Assembly: GCA_025506515.1 (NCBI GenBank) | Contig: CM046454.1 | Location: forward strand, 33,096,465-33,160,464 | From: Flaveria trinervia | Lineage: Eukaryota; Streptophyta; Magnoliopsida; Asterales; Asteraceae | Direction of reading: 5' to 3' | Length of the DNA: 64,000 nucleotides | Shown: positions 43,634-55,669 of the stretch, one piece after another | How the letters are laid out: each line of letters opens with the position of its first letter | How positions within the stretch are numbered: position 1 is the stretch's first letter | Notes under the pieces: model-generated | Database searches by the model: none | The model's input: the letters and a program-made list of their open reading frames with translations, nothing else | Told to the model about the DNA's origin: nothing | Program-made: the position numbers and the translations under genes

Positions 43634-45893
43634 TGAAATACCTCGAATAATGTCTAAGCGAGCCAATATAATAATGGGCTTAGACGAGATCATTTAATGA
43701 AAATAAGATGGATATAGGTTTTCCGAGTAGACTTGGGGGTATATGTTTGGTGAGTTTAAGGTCCTAGGAACACCCGGTATATATAAACGGATCAGCTTGA
43801 GCAACTCTCATTTCCAACTCAACACTCTAGTCTAGAGAGAGAGTAGAGAGAGAAAGTAGAGAGAATTGAAGATTCAAGGCTTGGTTGATCTCGGGATTGA
43901 AGATCAGTGTTCGTGGGCATCCAAACAACAAGAAAACACCAAGAATCTAGGTAAGACACATCATTTAATCGTTGCTTTTGATGTAAACCCGAATTCTAGG
44001 GTTTGGGTTTTTAAATGTGGCAAAGATTCACCCAAAACTCACGTTTTTGTATAAGAAAACATGTAAGAAGCTTAGATAAAGCTTATTGGGTGATAATCAA
44101 GGTTTTGGGTGTAAATATTGAAGTTTTGGGTCAAGAATGGTTTTTTGATAATTTTCAGCCCGTTCTGCGAAACTGGGCATTCATCCAGCGAAATTAGGTA
44201 CTCGTCCAGCGAAACTATGGATCTTCCTTCGAAACTATAGTTTCACAGGTAGTTTCGCATACATGGTTATCCAACGAAACTTAGGCGAAACTCGCAGCGA
44301 AACTGGCCCAGCGAAACTGCCAGCAAAACTGCCAGCGAAACTGCCAGCGAAACTAGTAGCGAAACTACTGACAAAACTAGTAGCGAAAATGCTCGCCTAG
44401 CAGCGAAATTAGGTAGAAATCAACTCCTTTGAGTGTTAACTTATGTACAGGCTGTGCAGTGCAACCCTTGCTTTGTAAGCTTCTTTGAGAAGCTACTCGT
44501 TGAGTACACGTGAGTTCTAGATCCCTATTTTAAAGGTTTTAAACTAGTTTGGGGCTGGAAATGCATACTAAATATATGATTTAAATGACCAAGACTTTAA
44601 GAGGTTTTAAGAGAAAGGTCAATTTTTCTATGACAAAATATGCTATAAAAAGTGTTTAAATAAAAGTTTTCATGATGACCTGGTAGCATGGCCCCAGCAG
44701 GGGCGTTGCCCCTGGGACCCCACTAGCGGCTGCTGCCCCTAGGACCCCGCTATCAAGGGTTGCCACCTACGAAACCCGCTGTCTCCCGGTGGGTCAGTTA
44801 AGTTTTATGATGATTTATGCTGATATGCATATGTTTAAGTATGTGAATGTACGATGCACAGTGTTTAAGATGATGTATGATTGATGCTATGTATGATGAT
44901 GTGATGTATGTTGATTATGTATGCTATGTATGTTATGTATGATATGTTTTTTGTTCCTTATTAATGTGATGATCTGACTTTACGTGGTGTGAATTGATAA
45001 TGAACGTAAAATATTATCTTAACGAAGTGAAAGATTTAAGATAATGAAAGTGGAACACACTGAAGGAACGAATGAAAAGCCTTGCAAGCAAATGAAAGGA
45101 GGTTCATAACTCAATGAGAGTTGTTAGCTCAACTTTGTGTGTCTATAGCGTGTGATTTTGGCTAACTTATAAGGGTCATACACACAGTAAGAGTTAAGTC
45201 TTGGTGACTGCTCCAATACATGGGATTTCCTAATTATTGTGTGTTATACAGCGTGTGATCTTGGCTAACCCATAAGAGTTCACACACACATGGGGAGTCT
45301 GTCCTAGTGACCACTCCATACATGCGATATGGGGTCCTTGTCGCTTAACCCTAGATGAATTGCTTGGTGCTCTAGAGAGGGGTTAAGCACATGACAGGAC
45401 CTAGATAGAAGTGAAAGATAATAATGTACGAAAAGTGCGATAAGTACGAAATGTGTGAAACGTGCGAAATGTACGAAACGAATGATGATGAAGATAATAA
45501 TATTTACCTTGATGTAGGTACGAGTGTGATCACGTGTGATAGAAATGAAATGTTTTAATGAATGGAAGGTAATGCAATGTTTTTATAAAACTTGAACTCA
45601 CTCAGAACGCTGACTTTTTATGCATTTTCCAGTTGGCAGGTGAGCATTGCTAAGGATGGTACGGGACAATACTTGACATTTTTGGATGGCATTCTTTTGT
45701 ATAATGTTTTTGCATTGTAATAAGAACAAACTATATTTTGTAATGAATGATGTATTATTTTGCAAAAGTGTTTATTTAAAGGAAATGAAATGTTGGTTTA
45801 AGGCGTTTCCGCTGCACAATTTTAGTAAAAGCTAATGTTATTATATGTTTTATGTGCGATTATTGACCAATTGTGAGCGTCCCGGGCCTAACA
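43634..45893 (+). repeat. G1 3' LTR
   Basis: 2260 bp, starting TGAAATACC and ending GGCCTAACA. It has TATATATAAAC near 43778-43788, the GCGAAACT array at 44166-44412, and a GC-rich block at about 44680-44800. Apart from the two small possible ORFs at 43866-44197, which are judged spurious, it has no coding content. It gives the full-length reference for the split 5' LTR. Confidence 0.93.
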
Positions 45894-46154
45894 TGAATAT
45901 TTCTCGTTATGGATCTGAGACAGGCTTAGAAGATTGAAGTTTAGTTGTTCACAATAGTTCACTCTATCAAAGCTTAGCACCCCATTTGTCACAGATCCTT
46001 CACCAATAATTCTTCCACCTTGTGAATCTCCTCTGAATGCCACAATAGTTCCTTGTATTTGCTTGAAGTCATGAAGGAGGAAACGATCTCCAGTCATGTG
46101 CCGGGAACATCCACTATCCACGTACCATAGGCTATTAGACCTATATGGATGACC
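45894..46154 (-). pseudogene. pol: C4 pol start (protease), truncated by G1
   Basis: Pol opens at 46154 with GHPYRSNSLWYVDSGCSRHM, the protease active site being DSG. It continues through TGDRFLLHDF and LNFNLLSLSQI to the G1 junction at 45894. Integrase, RT and RNase H are not in the window. Confidence 0.85.
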
Positions 46155-46180
46155 CTGCAAGCACAAATAAACTAATTAGA
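46152..46180 (-). promoter_or_regulatory. Acceptor-like module at C4 gag-pol boundary
   Basis: On the minus strand TCTAAT, stop TAG (46174-46172), then TTTATTTGTGCTTGCAG ending at 46155 before GGTCAT. The stop-to-AG distance is 20 nt, as in C2. Confidence 0.55.
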
Positions 46181-49100
46181 ATATGGAACCCAAGCCATAA
46201 TGGTCTTGGGTTTGCAGTTCCTATCCATGATGGTGACCTCTTGATACCTTCCTCTAATTGTGATCTATTTAGAGGTGACCTGGAGATTGCTTATGATATT
46301 TTGATTGTGTCATCTCATCAACATCAACTAAAGAGTTAGAAGAGTAATGAAACTTGATCTCTATTCTTTTGAATAAATTTAACTCGTTTTTTATTGTCAA
46401 ACATCACAAACTTTTGCTTATATTCTGATGTTTGTTTCTTTGAATCTTCCATAATTCTTTCATGTTAATCTTGTCATTATTTGGTTTAGACATCCTAGAT
46501 TGAATGTTGTGAAAATGACTTCTGACATTAGGCTTCACACATGATGTTGTTGAGATGGGTTTGTTTGGAGCAATTCACAATCCCTTCTGATTGAGTAAAC
46601 AATCAGATGTATTATGACTGTTTATATCACAGACTGAACAGTATTATTAAAATAGCACTTTTTAGTAGAATGGTTGTTCATGTCACAGATATAACAATAT
46701 TGATTGCAAAAGCACTCTTCTGTTTTGTGATTAAACATGTCACAGATGTCATAATACATATGTTTGTTTCTTGAATCTGATTTTGCTTTAGCAGACTTAG
46801 TTAATTTTTCCATTTTCAACTTAGTCACATTCTTTTGCTTAGGGGAGGAATCAAAATCAGCCTTTTTTATAGTTTGCTTCACAACACTACTTTTGTTAAC
46901 TGTTTTGGTTTTTTTGTTTCCACAACCCTTTCTTTACATCTTGCCCAAACTGATTAAGATGCTCCTTGTTACATATGTCAAAACTGACTCCTCCTGTCTT
47001 AATTTTGAGGATTGAGGGTCTGACTGAATTTTAGTTGTTGAAATTAGTGAGCTCTTGGGTTTCTTTTGTAGTAAAACCTTGTTTGATTTGCTTGAAATTT
47101 TTGGAGATTTAATCTCATTATCAGAACTGCTTTCGGCAAAAGGTTTCACCAGCAGGTATAAATTTCACAATGATGACAATGTCCTTGGTTGGGGTTCTTG
47201 GTTTAATGACATTCACTGTCTTCTCTGAACACTCCTTAATTTTAATGGGTGACCTAATCTGATTTTTATCCTCAATTGTTTCAATGTAAATATTAGGTTG
47301 TTCTGAGGATTTGTGACTTGTTTTACTATTGTTTTTGGTTCAATATTGTTAGGTTCAGTTTGCTCTTTGAGTAGTAATAGATTCAGGCATGACAGTGTAG
47401 TTGTCATTGTATGGTGGAGGACAAGAGTTATACCCAATCCCAGACATATCTTTGGGATCCTTTTGAGAATCAAGAATCTCTTGCAGCTTGACTAAAAACA
47501 GTTGATACTTTTCTACTTTCACTTCGGTAAGTGTTTGTTCAGATTTAGATTGAGCTAACATTTCAATCAGTTACTTATTCTCAGCTGCAAGACTGTACTT
47601 TTCACCATGCAATTTTTCAATGTCAGAGATGAGAGATTTTATTTTGATTTCCAAGCCTTTATTTTCTCTTAAGTATCTGACTTTACCTTTTCTTCTTTTA
47701 TTTTATCGGCCAACTTATGATTGTGCTCTCTATAACCTTGCAGTTTAGTAATGCATTTATCACTACAAAGGTTAGATTTTACCTCAGATGGCATGGGAGA
47801 TGGACCATCATTAATGTGAGCCATGAGTGCGTGATTTTGGAATTGAGGCTTTACTTCCTCACATATAGGCTCCAGTCACATATGCCATCTTGCTTATAAC
47901 AAGAGGTTTTGCAGATGACTGATTGCTTCTATGAGTTAGTTGGTCAGTAGAGGTTGAGTCTGATAAGTTTGTTGGTGTTGTTGATGATGATATTGCTATT
48001 GTGATTGTTGGGGTGAAAACTTTAGATTGGTTATGAAGATGACTGGCTTTGAGAATTCCTTTAGAAGTTGTTGTTTCTTCTAGGAGCATTACATTCTCTA
48101 AAGAAGTGGCCAGTCATGCCACAGTTGAAACACTTCACCTTGGATTTGTCATACCCAAATTTGGTGTTTTCATTAAGGCTATGCTTTCTTCCTTTTTTGA
48201 AAATTTTTTTGGCTCTCATTGCAATCATGGCCATTTGCCACTGCAAATCCATTTCTTCTACATCATATGGATCCATTTCTTCCAAGTCTTCATGGATCAG
48301 ATGTGTAGAGGTGACTCTTCCTCCCAAATAAGCTTCAATGCTAGCAACAAAGAAATTGTAAGTTGCCTTTGTTCTTCTGATCTTGTATCATCAGGATTAG
48401 TTGAAGAAGTTGCAGAGAATCCTGATGGTTGAGATGATGTGATGGCTTGTTGATTGGTGGAGCTGCAATAATCCTGTGGTCTTCAATTGATCTCTGAGGA
48501 AAGAAAATCATCCTCCTTAGTAATGAAAGAATTTTCCACAGAGTGAGAGTCTGAAGGAAACTTATATACTTCAATCACTCTGGGTCCACCTAGGTTTCTG
48601 CTTCTTTCATCAAGCTCTAGTGCTTCTTTCTTGGCTATCATTATCTAGGGTAGTACTCTCAAGATAAAGAGTGTTTTCCAACATTATCACATTTTGTTTC
48701 CAGATTTCTAGAAGGCTGTGAAGCATCTTCTTGTCTAACTCTTTGACTCACCAGCTGCACAAATCTATGCAGCTATTTAGACATGGACTCCCCTTTGTAG
48801 TGATGAAAGGTTTCATACTAATTAACAAGCTTATCCTTGTTAATTTCAGTAACTTCATTGCTTCCTTCACACATAATCAGTACTGCATCCCATACCGCTT
48901 TAGTAGTACCATACTTTCCTAGTGTTTTCAGCACATCCATTTTTAGTACTTGAATGAGTATGGAGTAAGCTTTGAGATCAATCTTAATCTTCTTATAGTC
49001 ATCATCATCAAGAGTCAGATCCTCAAAATGTATTCTTGATATTTTGTAGATGCCAGCTTGATTAGCATATAGTGTAACAAGAATGTGTGGCCCTTTGCAT

Positions 49101-49237
49101 ATTGAGATCCAATAGTCTATATCTACACCTGTGATGCAATTCATAAATCTGATTTTCCATTGCTTAAACTTAGATTTATGTTTAAGCATGGGAGGTTTTG
49201 GAGTATGACCAAGTTCTAAAAATTTATGTGAATCGAT
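46172..49237 (-). pseudogene. gag: C4 gag (broken, start codon lost)
   Basis: The site matching C2's gag ATG reads ATC at 49237-49235. The first usable Met is at 49189 (MLKHKSKFKQWKIRFMN). Frame 49189-48818 is the gag domain, with Trp retained where C2 has a stop. A frame change follows near 48815. 48327-48061 has the zinc knuckle CFNCGMTGHFFREC. 47561-47355 has MSGIGYNSCPPPY. 46882-46622 carries tandem CX2CX4HX4C fingers (CDICDMFNHKTEEC, CYICDMNNHSTKKC). The tail ends at the stop beside the acceptor module. Confidence 0.83.
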
Positions 49238-49575
49238 TTTAATAACGTGTTTTTTTAACTTGTTTAAATGACTATTTGATAAATTTTAAGTTCAATTAGA
49301 CCAACTGATCCAAATAGTCCCAAAGAGGCTAAATGAATTAGATTTGTTGATGTTTCTGTGTTTCTGTTTGAAAATTTTGATATATTAACTGTTCATAGCT
49401 TTGAATATGAAGATGAAAACTTTCTGGTTGAAGGTGAGAATGTATGAACAGTAACTATTGAAGAGTTTTTATGCAGTTTACTAAGTAGAGGTGATAGAAC
49501 ACTCTATTAGCAACTCAATCACCAGATCAATCGAGTTCTATTACGATCTTGGGTAGATATAAAAATGAACGAGAT

Positions 49576-49593
49576 CCAGAGCTCTCATACCAA
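49576..49593 (-). other. C4 primer-binding site
   Basis: TGGTATGAGAGC on the minus strand just inside the LTR end TGACTGGG (49595) differs by one base from the initiator Met-tRNA complement. Confidence 0.8.
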
Positions 49594-49594
49594 T

Positions 49595-50338
49595 TGACTG
49601 GGTAGTGAGATTGATATTCTCAATATGATCGAATATGATGATTGAGTTAATGATTGTATGGCGGAATCAAACAATCAAGAAACATTCAATGCAAGAAATA
49701 CTCATAAATGTTTGTTTGTATTGATGAAGGTGATTGATTACAATAAATGCTAGGGTTTGATTACATTAAACGGTAATAATACACCTTGAGAATGTAAGAC
49801 ATAATATATTCTAATTGTCTATAATAGTCACCTCATGTACGACGTATTCTATTCTATTTATAGGTTGACAAGATGACTTTTTACAAAATGACTAAACTAC
49901 CCCTGACCTATACATCAGAACTAGTCTAAGTCTTCATCAGCATTTCTTTTTTTCACCCGCATTGACAAATGCGGATGAGTTGGACATGATCAGCATTTCT
50001 TCTTTTGTCATCCGCATTGGTAGTGGTCATCTGCATTGAGTAATACAGATGAACAAATACTTGTGCGTATTTTCTATTCGGCTATCCGCATTTGCAAATG
50101 CGGATGAGAAAAACTTGTCCGCATATCTTTTAGGCTATCCGCATTTGATAATGTGGAAGAACAAACACTTGTCGGCACTTGGTCTATGTCTTCCGCATGT
50201 ACAAATGCGGTTAGCCAACACTTATTCTTCTCAGAAGATTCTTCATTCGCATTGGTTCTTGGACTTGTGGAATTTCTAGCAGAACAACCATCAACTCACC
50301 AATTGAATTGGCATGTATGGTCCTTTCAAGGTCCAACA
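49595..50338 (-). repeat. C4 5' LTR
   Basis: On its own strand it starts TGTTGGACC (50338) and ends CCCAGTCA (49595). It has the CCGCATTTG/CAAATGCGG pairs between about 49955 and 50215 and a TATAAATAG box near 49855. It is more diverged from the C2 LTRs than those are from each other. Confidence 0.9.
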
Positions 50339-50446
50339 AGTCAACTGAATAAAACACAACCTTTGTGGGTCAAGAAGTTGATTAGAGCTTCATAGTGCAG
50401 GATGTTATCCTTGCTCGAGTATTGATGGCTAGAACTAATCACAAAA

Positions 50447-51802
50447 ATGGTATTTGAAAACCTATGTACTCTAGCTTGCATTGCTAAAGTTAAAATGTAT
50501 CAGGACTACAATATGAAAATTAAATCTAATATTGAGTCTTTGAATATCCTAAAATCTTATTTTAAAAGGGCTGAGTCTGACTATCAAAAGAAAAATGAAG
50601 AGCTAGAGAAAAATGTGTCCTTTTTATTACATGAATATGCCAATTACAGAACTCAAATCGAAGATTTAATTTCCAAATGGACTAAGGCTGAAGCCCAGCT
50701 AGTAATTGCTGAGGCTCAAGCCAAGAAGATTGCTATTTCTGAGCAAAACTTCCAAGCTATTCTTGAATCATCCTCCCACTCAAAAAACTGTTATCATAAC
50801 AAAGGTGGTTGGGAACCAATTAAATTTCTCTACCATATTATTATGAGTCTATTAGAAAACCAGATGTGGGACTAAAGAGGAAGAGGTTCCATCTGATGAC
50901 CCACCTCCTCATGAGTTGAAGAATGATGCAACTATGGATACTATCATAGGAAGAACCAAATAAATTAACCCACATCCACCACTAATGATCAACCCCTAAC
51001 TACCAAAGCCAGAAGAAACAAGGCTAATGCAGCTAGAAAAATTGCCATGAAAGTGGCTGAATCCAAGCTGAAGGTAGACAAAAAAAAATGGTGTGTTCAT
51101 TTTATCTGGATTCAAGTAGTTAAAAACTCTGATCTTGAAAAGGAGTGTAATACTAGTAATCCTATCCTACTAAAGGATCAGAAGTTAAAGGAAAGGACTG
51201 TTGATAAAGCTAAGAAGTGCAAGAAATAACAGTCTGCATATCCTACAAATGTTAACATTACATGAGTAATATGTGGTTTGCAAAACCATATGGCTAAAGA
51301 TTGTTATTACAATCCTACGAGCACACATTATGCAAATAATGTTAAGAAAGAAAGATTCAAGGAGGGTTTCATATTTGGACCTTTTCATATGGTTCAAGTG
51401 ATGAGGAAAAGAAAGCTTGTTTCTGAAGCAAAATTGTTTTTGAAAGTAACTCATTCATCCGAAAGGAAAATAGCTTTGGAAGTTAAGCCAAAGAAAATTC
51501 AAAAGAATAGGAGAGTTCCTTTGAAACATTCTGAGAAGAATACTATTTTGGATGAAAAGTTGGTGAAGGTTTCTACTAAGAAGAGAGAAGCTTCAGAAGA
51601 ATGCCATGCTGCTCAAGCTTCGACAAATTCATCTACATTGGTCAGCCAAGTGATAGAATGGAAGATTAGACAAGATGCTGAAGCCCAAACGTCTTCTTCA
51701 CAGACATGTTTTGAACTATCTCCCATATCTTTTGGTTCAATTTTTTCATCCTCATTGGTAGAACCCAAGAGTAGCAAGGCTTGGGTTTCTAATCATAACT
51801 AA
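50447..51802 (+). pseudogene. gag: C5 gag, C-terminal part
   Basis: Frame 50447-50875 is a lysine/glutamate-rich coiled coil (RAESDYQKKNEELEKNVSFL). A frameshift near 50830 puts the PPPY segment out of frame. 51047-51229 and 51278-51802 form the basic tail. The second finger at about 51262-51300 has its first Cys replaced by TGA (then VICGLQNHMAKDC). The end is SKAWVSNHN with TAA at 51800. Confidence 0.8.
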
Positions 51803-51823
51803 CTTTTCACCTTATGTGTAGGG
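51795..51823 (+). promoter_or_regulatory. Acceptor-like module at C5 gag-pol boundary
   Basis: CATAACTAAC with gag stop TAA (51800-51802), then CTTTTCACCTTATGTGTAG ending at 51821 before GGACAT. The stop-to-AG distance is 22 nt, so the gag-pol frame relation differs from C1/C2/C4. Confidence 0.5.
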
Positions 51824-53640
51824 ACATCCACATGACAAGAATATCAATGTGTGGATTGTAGACAGTGGAAGCTCCAGGAACCTAACTAGGAACATATCTC
51901 TTTTTCAAAAATTTCAACATTTTGATGGAGGTACTATACAGTTTGGAGATGAGACTGGAGGATACATTTAAGCTAGAGGAAGTGTATCCAACGGAAAGTT
52001 AACAGTCGACAAAGTAAGCTTTGTCACACAGCTTGAACACAACTTTTTAAGTATTTCTCAATTCTGTGATCAAAATCACTAAATGATTTTCACAGAACAT
52101 GAGTGCATTTTCCTTAAACATAAGATGATAAATCATTAGGAATTGGAACTTCTTTGATCTCCCAGGAAAGGGGATATGTACAAGCTGGATAATGCTTCCC
52201 CATTAGGTGAAGTATCATGATTTGTTTCAAAAGCTAATCGTGATGAGTCAACTCTAGGGCATAAATGTATGTGTCATGTCATTTTATAACCATGAATAAA
52301 TTGGTTAAAAATAACTTGGTACATGGTGTGCCTAAAAAGGAATTTTTCTGTAGAGACAACTGTGTTGCATGTGTGAAAGGAAAGCAACATAGAGTATCTC
52401 CAAAATCCAAAGAAGTTAAATCTATCACCACTCCATTAAACATATTGCACATGGATCTATTTGGTCCCACAAGTACAATGAGACATGGAGGGAAATCATA
52501 CTGCCTTGTGATTATTGATGCCTTTACTAGATTTACATGGGTATTCTTTTTAATAACTAAAGATAAAACTTTAAAATTTCTTATTCTTAAAATAGAAAAT
52601 CAAATTGATCACAGCGTAAAGATAATTAGGAGTGATCAAAGGACTGAGTTTAAGATTCATGACTCATTTTGTAACTCAAAAGGGATTGCCAAACAATACA
52701 ACGCTCCTAGAACTCCTCAACAAAATGGTGTTGCTGAGATGAAAAATAGGACACTTATTGAGACTGCTAAAACTATATTAGCTGATTCAAAGCTACCATT
52801 TACATTCTGGGCAGAGGCAGTCAACACTACACTCTATGTGCAGAACAGAGTTCTTGTAGTTAAGCCACATGGAAAACCCCGTTATGAGTTTTCAAACAAG
52901 AGGCTACCATTGATCAGCTTTCTTAGGTCCTTTGGCATCAAGTGTACCGTACTTAACACAAAGGACAATTTCGCAAAATTTGATTAAAAGTCAGATGATG
53001 CTATCTTGATTCCTCTACCTCTATTGTATACAGAGTATATAACATCAAAAATCAGCAATTTGAAGAATCATCCAACATTATTGTTAATAAGCACACTTCT
53101 TGTTTTAAAGGGAATAGTCGTGATCATATTTTTGATTTAGAATTGTTTCCGAACTATTCTAAACCCTCTTGTGAGAATGTTTCAGCTGGACCATTTACTC
53201 AAAGTGATTTTGATAATGACCAACTGTTTGAGTTACCTAGACCTCTTCCAAGTTCTCCAAGAGTTGTTAAAAGTCAAGCTCCCACAATTGGCAGATTTGA
53301 TAGCATAACTATCTGAGGAACTAGTGGAGGGTCAACCAGTTGTCAACAAAGTGAGCCTCAAAACTCATCTTATGATAACATACAACACCAAGCTGATAAA
53401 AGTAGCATTTTGAAGGAACAAGCAATTGTTAATGCTTCTTCACAGCCAATTGATACTAATGTTGTTTCTCTTTATTTCAATCAGTCCTTATTGAATGAAT
53501 GTGAAACATCAGGGGCAAGTATTCAAAATCTAGAGCAAAACATTTCCAATTTGAATCTATCCATGCAACTAGATGTGATTCCTAGGCTGAGGATTCAAAA
53601 CAATCACCCAACTAAAAACATTATAGGAGATGCATCTGAA
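51822..53640 (+). pseudogene. pol: C5 pol: protease and integrase
   Basis: Protease: GHPHDKNINVWIVDSGSSRN (DSG near 51857). The pre-integrase region has several stops. Frame 52265-52987 carries the end of the zinc domain (CVACVKGKQ), Asp in MDLFGP, a mutated second motif RSDQRTEF (normally SDNGTEF; the Asp is kept), Glu in NGVAEMKN, and FWAEAVNTTLYVQNR. After 52987 the tail and the linker to RT are frameshifted; 53410-53706 is a readable linker piece. Confidence 0.87.
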
Positions 53641-55232
53641 GGTGTGAAAACAAGTGGACAAACTCACAATGGTAGTGTCTGCTTATACTCATGCTTCCTA
53701 TCTTAGATGGAGCCTAAAAAGGTAGAAGAATCCTTGAAAGGTAATAGTTATGTTGAATCAATACAAAATGAATTACTTCAATTCAATAGACAAAATATTT
53801 GGAACTTATGTCCACTACCATCCGGTCAAGTACCAATAGTCATAAAATGGGTATTCAGGAACAAGAGAGATGATAGAGTCTTAATCATGAAGAACAAGGC
53901 AAGACTGGTAGTTCAAGGATACACTCAAGAGGAGGGAATTAATTACACTAATATCTTTGTTGTTGTTGCAAGACTTAAGGCAATGAGGATATTTTCTTGC
54001 TTATTCTGCATCCAAGAATTTTACTGTCTACCAACTAGATGTTAAGTGTGCATTTCAATATAAGGGTATAGATAAGGACGTCTATGTGTACTAGCCTCTA
54101 GGATTTGAAGACCAATAACACCCAGTTATGTACGCAAACTAGTTAAAGCTCATCTATGGGCTACACCAGGCACCTTGGCTGTGGTATGAGACATTGTCTT
54201 TGTTTCTCTTAAAGAACGGATACACAAGAGGTACCATTGACAAGACTTTATTCATATCCGGGAAAGATATTTTGATCGTATAATTTTATGTTGATGACAT
54301 CATACTTGGTTCGTCAAATAACCTAATGTGCAAAGACTTTGAGAGCATTATGACGAAGAAAATTTGAGATGAGTTCCATGAGAAAAAAATGAACTATTTC
54401 TTTGGAATTTAGGTAAAAAAAATAAAAGACGAGTTCTTTATCAATCAATCTATATATGTCAATGACATCTTAGAGAGATTTGATATGAAAGATTGCAAGG
54501 CAGTAAAGACTTCTATGCCCAGAAATCACAATCTTTGTCCTGACTCTAAGGGAGAGGATACTGATCAACATCAGTGTAGGGAAATCATTGGATCTCTGAT
54601 GTATCTCATAGCAAGTAGACCTAATATCATGTTTGCAAACAACATCTGTGCAAGATATCAAGCTGCACCAAAGGTTTCTCAACTAGTTGCTGCCAAGAGA
54701 ATTCTTAGATACCACAAAGGAACACCTAAACTGGTCTTTGGTATCCAAAGGGCACCAATTTCAATCTCTATGGCTATTATGATAGTGACTATGGTGGCTG
54801 CAATATCAACAAGAAATCCACATCAGGAGGATGTCAATTTCTTGGTGGAAGGATCATCTCATGGCAATGCAAGAAGCAATCATGTGTCTCATCATCAACT
54901 GCTAAAGTTTAATACATTGCTGCTGCTAGTTGCTATGCTTAGCTGTTGTGGATTCAAAACTAGATGTTAGACTATAGATTCAACTTCATGAGCACTCCTA
55001 TCCACATTGACAACAACAATGCTATCTCTATTACTGAAAATCTAATCAAGCACTCCAAGACAAAGCATATTGATCTCAGGTACTATTTCATTAGAGATAT
55101 TCGTGTGAAAAACCTGATTAAACTAGTCAAAGTTGACTCAAATGAACAATATGTTGATTTGTTCACAAAGATTTTAATGAACAAATATTTAAGTATCTTA
55201 TTAAGGTTATTAGGATGATAAACATTGATTAG
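53641..55232 (+). pseudogene. pol: C5 pol: reverse transcriptase and RNase H
   Basis: Frame 53707-54045 is the RT start (WVFRNKRDDR, KARLVVQGYTQEEGINY). The palm then shifts frames with many stops, but FYVDDIILGSS is still spelled near 54284-54316. Frame 54485-54970 has IGSLMYLIASRPNIMFANNI, then a shift inside RNase H. 54964-55218 reads STPIHIDNNNAISI, a KHSKTKHIDLRYYFIRD motif and VDLFTKIL. The natural end GMIN-like is followed by TAG at 55230-55232. Confidence 0.88.
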
Positions 55233-55669
55233 TTATCTCACTTGAAAAACCTTTTCACAATGTGTCATGTATTTGTCAATATAATCTAAGTCATGTTACA
55301 AAAAGTATTTCTTCAAAATCTGTTAAGTATGAGTTCTTCCAAAGAGAAAATAACCCTTGGAAGATATCATGTTTATCTTTCGAAGGAAATTCCTTCAAGT
55401 TGGTTTTATCTTCCATAGATTTTCAAGTCACGGAAGAAAACATGATGTTATATCAAATCTATTTTCGAAATATTTAAATAGATTTAACTTACGACCCCTG
55501 TCACATCACACCCCAAACTAGCACTTCACCTTATCCATCATCTAGTTTCACCCATCTAAATACTTCTGACTCATTTCCTTAATTCTTCCACCAATTTCAC
55601 TGCCCTTAGTTTTCTTCGTCTTCAATTTACCCAAAATCAAACTCATTTCCTCTATAAATTTCTTGAACG
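55233..55669 (+). promoter_or_regulatory. C5 RNaseH-ORF3 spacer with LTR-type motifs and TATA-like box
   Basis: Around 55335-55440 it carries CTTCCAAAG, CTTGGAAG, CTTTCGAAGG and CACGGAAG words, the kind of motif that fills the related C6 LTR. CATCTAAATACTT near 55553 is TATA-like, about 115 bases before the ORF3 ATG, and is followed by a C/T-rich leader. C6 has the same order. Confidence 0.5.

Larger units (their letters stand above)
594..45893 (+). mobile_element. G1: Ty3/gypsy chromovirus (Tekay/Del-like), nested host of X, C1 and C2
   Basis: G1 is one gypsy element split by later insertions. Its pieces are the 5' LTR at 594-902 and 9133-11063, a primer-binding site at 11067, gag at 11416-11661 and 39227 onward, pol to about 43100, a chromodomain-like tail, a purine tract, and the 3' LTR at 43634-45893. 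The order PR-RT-RNaseH-IN-chromodomain and the RNase H and integrase motifs place it with Tekay/Del chromoviruses. Its right end abuts reverse-strand copia pol (C4), so it appears inserted in C4. The left junction and the first 75 or so bases of the 5' LTR are missing because X interrupts them. Stops, frameshifts and a lost RT aspartate show it is dead. Confidence 0.85.
45894..50338 (-). mobile_element. C4: Ty1/copia element of the C2 family, cut by G1
   Basis: C4 is read on the minus strand: 5' LTR 50338-49595, primer-binding site, gag 49237-46172, and the first part of pol to 45894, where G1's LTR begins. The remainder should lie left of the window. LTR palindromes, gag and the gag-pol junction match C2. 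The right flank at 50339 is C5 gag, so C4 appears to be inserted in C5. Confidence 0.88.

Noticed and set aside
43866..44197. Small ORFs in the G1 3' LTR
   Set aside because: The 5' LTR copy is interrupted and does not conserve them, and they lie in the promoter/leader part of the LTR.
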